From positions 583,001 to 647,000 of the forward strand of contig JABYQN010000009.1 of NCBI GenBank assembly GCA_022606135.1: a stretch of 64,000 nucleotides of DNA, read 5' to 3'. Position 1 is the stretch's first letter. Each line of letters opens with the position of its first letter. The stretch comes from Fomes fomentarius (Eukaryota > Basidiomycota > Agaricomycetes > Polyporales > Polyporaceae). The position numbers were made by a program, and so were the translations under genes. Shown here one piece after another: positions 57,376 through 64,000 of the stretch. Under the pieces are notes generated by a model. That model had not been told where the DNA came from, searched no databases, and saw only the letters and a program-made list of their open reading frames with translations.

Positions 57376-58630
57376 CTAGCCTAGGCAACTAGTACGCGCC
57401 TCGTAATCGCTAAGGATATCACGAACGGTCTCCTCCATGCTGCGGTACGTTACTCCTAGCACCTCCTTTGCCTCCATGACATTATGCTGAACCATGTGTG
57501 GAGCATCAGCGTCATACCCCTCCAATGGGGGTATCCGATTGGGGGAGACGCGATGCGCTGTGATGACTGCACATGACAAAATCGGTCATTGATGCGGCAT
57601 GCAAGAAGTGAGTATTCCACCTACTGAAGTCCTGCCACCGAAATGCTCCTCCTGATACAACGAAACTCTTTCCACTTGCAGCAGTTGTTTTCACCGCCAG
57701 AACGACAGTATATGCAAGGTCGCGCACATCTATCCATGAGTCGCTGTCGCCGGTTAGTCAGGTCAGCATATCACCTCATTTTGTTAGTACAATCTGACGA
57801 AGACTCACTCAAACTTAGGACTGAAGTTTCTCCATACTACGGCATTATACCATAGCTGGTTCGAGCGGTCCAACTTCCGGGGCCACCCGCCCAGCCTGTG
57901 GATTACCGGTCCGAACACGTACGGTCGATTGATCACTGTCAGATCACATCCCACATATTCCTTCCCTTCCATCTCCGTCTTCTCTCTCTGCTGCTCATAG
58001 AAGGACCATGCCTGTCGTTCGACTGGATTTTGCCTTCCGTGATGGTATGAGGTTTCTTCTACAGCCTGCCCTTCTGTCGCCATCCCTACAACACCTGTAT
58101 CGCTCCAGCATGTCTCATCGTACATGTGTTCTACACAAGATGAGAGGAGCACCACTCGTTTGACAGATGCGGATGCTGATGCGGTGCGCAGGATTGAGAG
58201 CATGCCCTCCACGCCTGGGTCAACGGGCCTCTTTGGATCACCGGAAGAAGCAATATGGACGCTGACCTGGACCCCGACAGCGGCAGTATTGAGCACCGGT
58301 TGTAGGTCCTGCGGCTGAGCTATAGCGTATCTTGTGGTTAACCGAACTCGGTCCTCCTCCTGATGGAACCCTTTAGCGATAGTAAATCACATTGGAGACA
58401 AGACGCAAGTGGCTCACCTCACCGGTATTCTTTTTATTATTCTTTCGACCCACTATAACGAACTCAAGTCTACTTCCATACTCGAGAAGACTCTTCCTCA
58501 GGTGAATTGCTTCTGTCGGATCATGAACGACCCGACGGACGTAGAATCCGGCATGTAAGAAGGCCTTCAGAGTCCACGCCACACTGAGGCCATCTCCACC
58601 CGTCACAAGGACCTTCGTGAAGGACAACAT
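57376..58630 (-). CDS. Divergent extended-SDR reductase-like protein with altered active site
   Basis: Four exons keep a frame from ATG 58630 (MLSFTKVLVTGGDGLSVAWT) to the stop at 57376. Joints are NTG|FHQEED, KFD|DSWIDVRDL and WQDF|IITAHRV. Landmarks of the family remain: VKRVVLLSSCVE, VINRPYVFGPVI, DSWIDVRDLAYTVVLAV and KEVLGVTYRSMEETVRDIL. The nucleotide loop is TGGDGLSV instead of TGxxGFIG, and at the YxxxK position it reads YHHGR, so the catalytic Lys is Arg. It is either a non-enzymatic or altered member, or an early pseudogene without stops. It points opposite to the other copies. Confidence 0.72.
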
Positions 58631-58778
58631 TCGTCGCTGAGGCAGCTGAGGAACATTCGAGAATTCGAATCGTGCCGTTCCCCCAAGCCGGATGGCCAAG
58701 GTACGTGCCAGCAAGCCGACATCCCCATCCCACCCCTGAAGGTGTCCTATCCGCAGCGCAAGCCCATGGCTCATGAGG

Positions 58779-61700
58779 CTATGACGTAGATCCTCCGTCT
58801 TCGAATCCCAGATACTGGCATCCCCTGTTATGGATGGTCCAGAGGGTGGCTCTCAACATTGTCCAGAGAGCCAATCGAGCATCAGGGCGTTCCTCCAGGT
58901 TTCCTACGGCTGATATGAGATCTCCCGCCTCGCAGTAGGTGCAGTGTACATGGGTATCACCCGAGGAAAATGAGCCGCACCCACTCGACACCACCAGGAT
59001 GCGGATGAGGCTAGCCGCAAGCGTGTCTTCAAATGTACGCGCATGGGTCTGGGTGGGACGTCTACGTCTTCCTGCGCAGATGAAGAGGAGGAGAGTTGCA
59101 TCAAAGAATTCTTGTACAACACGTAAGAGTCCTTCATCCAGGAAGGTGCCGAAGAACCGAGAAAGCAATGCAGGATGCCAGTGTGTGAAGGTTGTGAGAT
59201 AGCCCGCAATGCCGAGCATTTTCTCTAAGAGTCCCTGGCTGGCGAGGTTCCTCAACGAAGCCTCCAAGACTTCGTCGTGAGTACCGGAGATCCTTCGAAG
59301 AAAGCTGGCGTACGGAGCGAGCAACGTTCCTGGCCTCTGAGGCCTCAGTGAGTTCGTCGAGGGATCATGCTTGCCATCCTGTCACCACAATGGTGTATGC
59401 TGCATCGGCAACAAGACTGCATGTAGTGTCGTGATGGCAGTGGCGGCCAACTTCGCGCTGCCAGTGTATCCAGATCTGTCTGTGGGAGGACTCGTCACAG
59501 ACAGTGACACAAGTCTCAATGTCCCCATGCCTCCCCGTTGCACAAACATTGAAATTGTTCGGTCCGCATCCTGCACCGTGCCTCCATCCCCGGTATGTAA
59601 GAAGATGTTCTCCACGATATCAAAGAACAGGTCTATCAAGGAGTCCCAGTCATGTGCCTGTTGGTGTACGGGGCCAGTGTATGGATTGACTAGCTAATAG
59701 AGCCGCCTTTGACGATAGCCGTCGATAAGATCCAAGGCATGAATAAGTTCCATGACTGTCAAGGATGTAGTGTCGGAAATGTCACTGGCCTGGGGCATGG
59801 TAAGCTGTGCAACCAACGTGAAGGAAGGGGATATGTCGGTATCCAAGCTCCAACTGATGATATAACATGCCACTCTGCACATCCACCGATGGATTGTACT
59901 ATCCATATATGTCGTCCCATGCTCGGCAGCTTGAGCTGGTGTGCATGGTTGGTGGTGAGACGTCAAGAGTGTGCGGAAAAGAGAGTATCGTGGTGAGGAG
60001 AGATGTCCCTTCACGTTCTGCTTCAAGAGCACTTGAATGGTGTACGGCCCAGAGTGTGATTCCAATCTGAGTGAGTGGAACCAGCATCTCCAATATGCAC
60101 TGCTTCGAGAGCTTGCCCTCTTTTAAACGAGGGTTAATCTGGCTGAGGAATGGGGAGTATGATGCACAGAAATTGCGAAGATGCGATGGGCCCTGGATGC
60201 TACCATCCTCGATACATGACCAGAGGAGGTGGTTCAGCATGGGTATGACTGCGTTCAACACATCATGGTCCTCTTTGTCTATAACACTTTGAGTTGCTAT
60301 GTCTGACAATGAGTGAAGCATCGCTGCTTTGGAGTAAGACTGGGGTGCTGCAACTAAGGGGGCTAGGGAGAATGGTGGGGAACTAGGAACAAAGGAGGGG
60401 TAGTTACAGCAGGCCTCTCTATTGCTGAGCTGCCGCCGGGCTGCTAGGACACAGAACGCTCTAGCTATCTGCCAACTGCAGGATGCATCAAAAGGGATCC
60501 TGAGCATAAGAGAGGAGAGGATAGCGAACCACTTGAAGTGGTTCATCGGACCAGCACTGGCGACTCGGCTCGAGTTGAGCTGCTTCCATTGGGGAGACAC
60601 AGTATCGCACAATGCAATGTATATGATTGTGTTAACAGCATTGTGGAGATCCGAGCCCTGGCTCTTGAATGGGCAATTTGGATGAGATTCCCACTTTGAG
60701 ACATGGTACAGGAGGAGATCAGTGCCACAGCTGATGTAGTGCTGATCCTGATGGCTGAGTTTGTCTGATGCAACCAGCATATGCATCGCAAGTCGGAGGG
60801 TAAACATCATGAGGCAGATTGACTTCGGAAGTGTGGGTAGTAGCTCCTTGAGGAGGTGGCTGATGAGGGGGAAAGATACATCCGAGACTTGTAGTTGAAA
60901 TTTGAAGACTGGTGACTGTGGACACATGGGTGGGGTTGATGACTGACAAGTGCTGCTATGCACAAGTTCGGCAGCAACTGAATCTTGTACATCTGCTACA
61001 GAGACAAGTGTTGCGAGTGTCTCCACAGCCTGTTGAACATCACGTTGATGAGTCGAGCTGAGCTGCTCGTATGAACCAATGGAGCCATACAAAGACAAGA
61101 GGAGAATTTCCAGCAGGTCATATTTTGTTTCATTCATAGAGGATTTGGGTTTGCGGATGAATCCCGGGGAGTCCAAAAGTATCTGACTGAGCTGCTGTGA
61201 CTCGGGTATTGACAAGTGGCTTTTGTGCTCCAGAAGCCAATGCAGAATGTGCTTGTCTAGCCTGGTCACATCTAACTTGGTGTGCACTTCTTGCAGAGCG
61301 GAAACCTGTAGCGACTCCCATTCTTGCAGCCTGGACGTGGTAGGGTTTGCTGATGATCTGGATTGGCTGTGAGGTTTAACCAGTAATGTTAGTCATAACA
61401 CTGATCAATCGAAATAATTGGAATGAGGCGCACACTACTCGCAGCAACCGGCCTATGGACTGCACAGCTAGGAATCCAGACATCTTCTCAACAAAGTGCA
61501 TAGCCTGCCCCAAAAAGAGTGCGATGGATGTCTTATAAGGGCAATCTGGGTAAACATATGCACAGATATTGGTTGTGAGATAGATGATGGAAGTCGCAAT
61601 AACCAGTATAGCGATAATGATCCCGATCAGCCTGTCAAGGTCCCAAGCAAACTCGACAAGCCCTGCAAAGAACAAAAAGAGGGAGATGTGAAGAAATATC

Positions 61701-61990
61701 AGGAGAATGTAGATGATGGATTGTAGCTTCCACTTGTGCATGCCCTCAATCTGATACTGACGATGACGTGCACCAGCCTGAGGCAATGCAGAAGATATAC
61801 CTGCAAAGAGGTAGTTGAGCCATTGCTTTGCCAGGATGGTGATCAAGGCAGCAGATAGACTGATGACCAGACTTGAGAGCCAGTAGAGATTGACACGGAA
61901 TGCAGATCCTGGGGGATGGAATTGGGGAGCCTGATTGGTTGGGGTGCTTGAATTACATCAGGAAAAATAGACTTCACTTGGGAGAGCTAT
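58779..61990 (-). CDS. DUF6535-type membrane protein (N-terminus unclear)
   Basis: The conserved part reads VNLYWLSSLVISLSAALITI, AKQWLNYLFAG, then HKWKLQSIIYILLIFLHISL and GLVEFAWDLDRLIGIIIAIL (about 61500-61900). That matches the basidiomycete DUF6535 pattern of membrane helices around a KQW motif. A long helical C-terminal region follows (61287 to 59899, from HTKLDVTRLDKHILHWLLEH), then exons at 59382-59890 and 58779-59324, ending YLGFEDGGSTS. The usual first helices of DUF6535 were not found in 61990-62260, so the gene is either 5'-truncated or the first exon was missed. Function unknown; the family is highly expanded in Agaricomycetes. Confidence 0.65.
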
Positions 61991-62262
61991 CGAGCCTCGC
62001 GAGTAGGTATTGCATGAGAGTTAAGTACCCCTCTTGCGAGCGCGCAATAGATACCCCTTAGCCGATATTGTCATTGGTAGTAGAGGTGGGTGTCTCGTCG
62101 AGCACACTCGAGCATGCAGGAGGACTACGATAGACACAGATAGCTTGCAATATATCACTCAATTGATTCATAACTGCAGTCAAATGTTACTAGTAAATGG
62201 AGCACACATGTCATGATTGCGCTGAACGAACGACAGATATGATACAAGTAGTACTAGATTCA

Positions 62263-64000
62263 GGTGCCAGCATCTGACAGCGCTGGAAGCTCCTCGGGCT
62301 CTTCCTCTGAGTCCTCGCTCTCGGTCAAACCTGTCTGTTCTTCAAGATGGCTTGCAGCTGCTTCCATAGTTGCAACCGAGGCTTGGGTGGAGGCTGGCTG
62401 TCTGGATGGATATACCTCCCCCTGCGAGGCTATATGGTGTGGACGAGTTAGTGTCACAGTGGAATCGAACTGTACTAGTACTAGTGTTGCGGTCAACTTA
62501 CAATGCATGGGTATATAGATGTTTGCGTATATTGAGCCAGGCGGCTGGGTTCTTACCGCCGTAGCCTTTCAAATCCTTCATAAAGCCGAGGTAATATTTC
62601 TTGTTCTCCGTCTTGTCGAATGATGTCTTGATGCACTGACCAGTGTCCCACTCGTGCAGGTGGTGTCTGATCTGTGTTGTAGGTTCTGCAGTGAGTTCCA
62701 ATGTGTTATGATACATGTGAATGTCACGGTTAACACATATCACAGTGAGTAGAAATGCGATGGCCTCATTGGGCATCAGATCGAAGTATCTCGGATGGAG
62801 GAATCCAACACTTGTGTTTGCATTGAGAAAGAAGGCAACCTGAGTTGCTTGCATGATAAATTTGTTCTCGGCCATGTCATTGGACCTCGTGCCAGTGGTG
62901 ATATCGAATTTCTGAATCAGAATAGAACAATGGTACAGTTAGTAGTATGTACGGAGACACAACCTAGACATGCATAACGATGACCTTGTGGTGGAATGTT
63001 CCATCTTCAATCAGAGTGGCACTGCGAGCAGCATTGTAATGCTCTGTGGACTTCTTCATGCCACTGCGCATCTTGTAAGCAACAGCGACAAGGGGACGGA
63101 TCTCATCGGAGACGTCCCCACGAGCATTCAACTTGTGAGCACTGATCTATATAGGTATCGGATGAATGCAATGTGATAAGATTATATGTGGAAGGGCTTA
63201 CAACGCAAATCATACGGTCTGAAAGCGACCATATGACCATCTCCTCACAGGAATCACACACACCTTTCCAGGCCTGGCATACAAGCTCGCATTGATGCTC
63301 AGGGGAGGGCCACATGTCGACGGTTTAGATGAGGCAGTAGAACACTTTGATAGCCTCGAACAGAAGGTCGCGGACATTGTCTTTGTAGTCATTTGCACTG
63401 GGACGGGAACCTTGGGCTGGTGGAGTGTCATTCCACCATGGGGCTAGGGTTAAGTGAACGTCGGGAGCGGAAGCAGTGGTGGCGATGGGTGCAGGTGCAG
63501 CGGTGGCAAGGGGTGCAGGTGCAGCAGTTGCAGGAGCGATGGGTTCAGGAGTGGCAGTGGCAGTTGCAGGAGCGGCGGCGGTGACAGGTGCAGGAGCAGC
63601 AGCCATGATGATTGCAGAAGCAGCAGTGGCGATTGGAGTGATGGTAGCAGGAGCAGCAGTGGTGATGGGATTAGGAGGTCTGGTGGTGACAGAAGTGGGA
63701 CTTGCGTTGCCTTCACGCCTGGCAATCCGTGCTGCTGCAACTTTTGGGCGTAGTGGTGTGCTTGTCCGCTTCTGCAGCTTGAGGTATGAGGATAAGAGTG
63801 AGTGCATGTGTCATGGCAGAACAATGCACAAAAAACACACCTGAGCCTGGAGGCTCGACACTGGAGAGGTCTCTTCATCAGACCTCTCCTCTGACTCGTA
63901 CTCACTATCCTGATGCATAGTGTCACAGGAGTTTGTCGCCCCAGTCCCCTTGACTGCTGCAAGCTCCTTCTCCATGCGTCTGACCTTCTCCTTCAGCCGT
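62263..64000 (-). CDS. DUF6532-domain protein, 5' end beyond the window
   Basis: It is read from the right edge leftwards. There is a coiled-coil-like start near 63900-64000, an Ala/Pro/Thr-rich stretch (63460-63700), then YKDNVRDLLFEAIKVFYCLI, SAHKLNARGDVSDEIRP, STEHYNAARSATLIEDGTFH, NTSVGFLHPRYFDLMPNEAI and AFLLTV joined to HEWDTGQCIKTSFDKTEN. This is the DUF6532 pattern. It ends in an acidic tail (ESEDSEEEPEELPALSDAG). Several small introns are needed and their exact joints are approximate. DUF6532 proteins are common and lineage-expanded in Agaricomycetes with no known role. Confidence 0.65.
63465..63680. repeat. Degenerate GCAG/GGTGCAG minisatellite inside the DUF6532 gene
   Basis: Repeated GCAGGTGCAGCAGTTGCAGG-like units on the plus strand. 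On the coding strand they encode an Ala/Pro/Thr tract (APAPIATAAPA). Copy number probably varies. Confidence 0.7.

Noticed and set aside
1..64000. CRISPR arrays, bacterial operons or prophage
   Set aside because: Intron-dense eukaryotic genes throughout; no spaced direct repeats of the CRISPR kind were seen.

Overview
The window looks like a piece of a wood-decay basidiomycete genome (Agaricomycetes, probably Polyporales-like; the species cannot be told). Genes are split by many short introns of about 50-80 nt. The only lineage-flavoured families are DUF6535 and DUF6532, which are expanded in Agaricomycetes, and the cell-wall and pectin genes fit a plant-associated filamentous fungus. I saw no rRNA, tRNA or CRISPR array, although tRNAs were only looked for by eye.

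Layout. 1-8 kb: an inverted, broken relic of a GDSL lipase, a small coiled-coil protein, the intact GDSL lipase, a secreted calcineurin-like phosphoesterase and the scavenger decapping enzyme DcpS. 8.2-14.8 kb: two large disordered proteins transcribed divergently from a shared 304-bp promoter region. 13.9-28.0 kb: a segment carrying an endopolygalacturonase (GH28) gene is present three times in tandem, and all three genes are intact. The junction between copies 1 and 2 fuses a scrap of the UBA2 gene to the 3' part of the disordered-protein gene. 28.1-32.3 kb: a small conserved protein (SP1) and the SUMO E1 subunit UBA2. 33.6-50.8 kb: two paralogous membrane GT2 glycosyltransferases flank a KRE6/SKN1-type beta-glucan synthesis gene, with a TIR element (MITE) in the spacer. 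52 kb: a paralogue of the small protein (SP2). 53.9-58.6 kb: a family of extended-SDR reductases in four states (relic, intact, pseudogene, divergent). 58.8-64 kb: a DUF6535 membrane protein and a DUF6532 protein cut by the window edge.

Functional themes are wall building (GT2 pair plus KRE6), pectin attack (three endo-PGs plus a secreted esterase) and housekeeping (DcpS, UBA2). The strongest unusual signals are the PG triplication with its UBA2 scar, the GT2-KRE6-GT2 neighbourhood, the SP1/SP2 pair with identical exon design, and the reductase cluster in decay. Exon coordinates were derived by hand from splice signals and reading frame; nothing was checked against a database.
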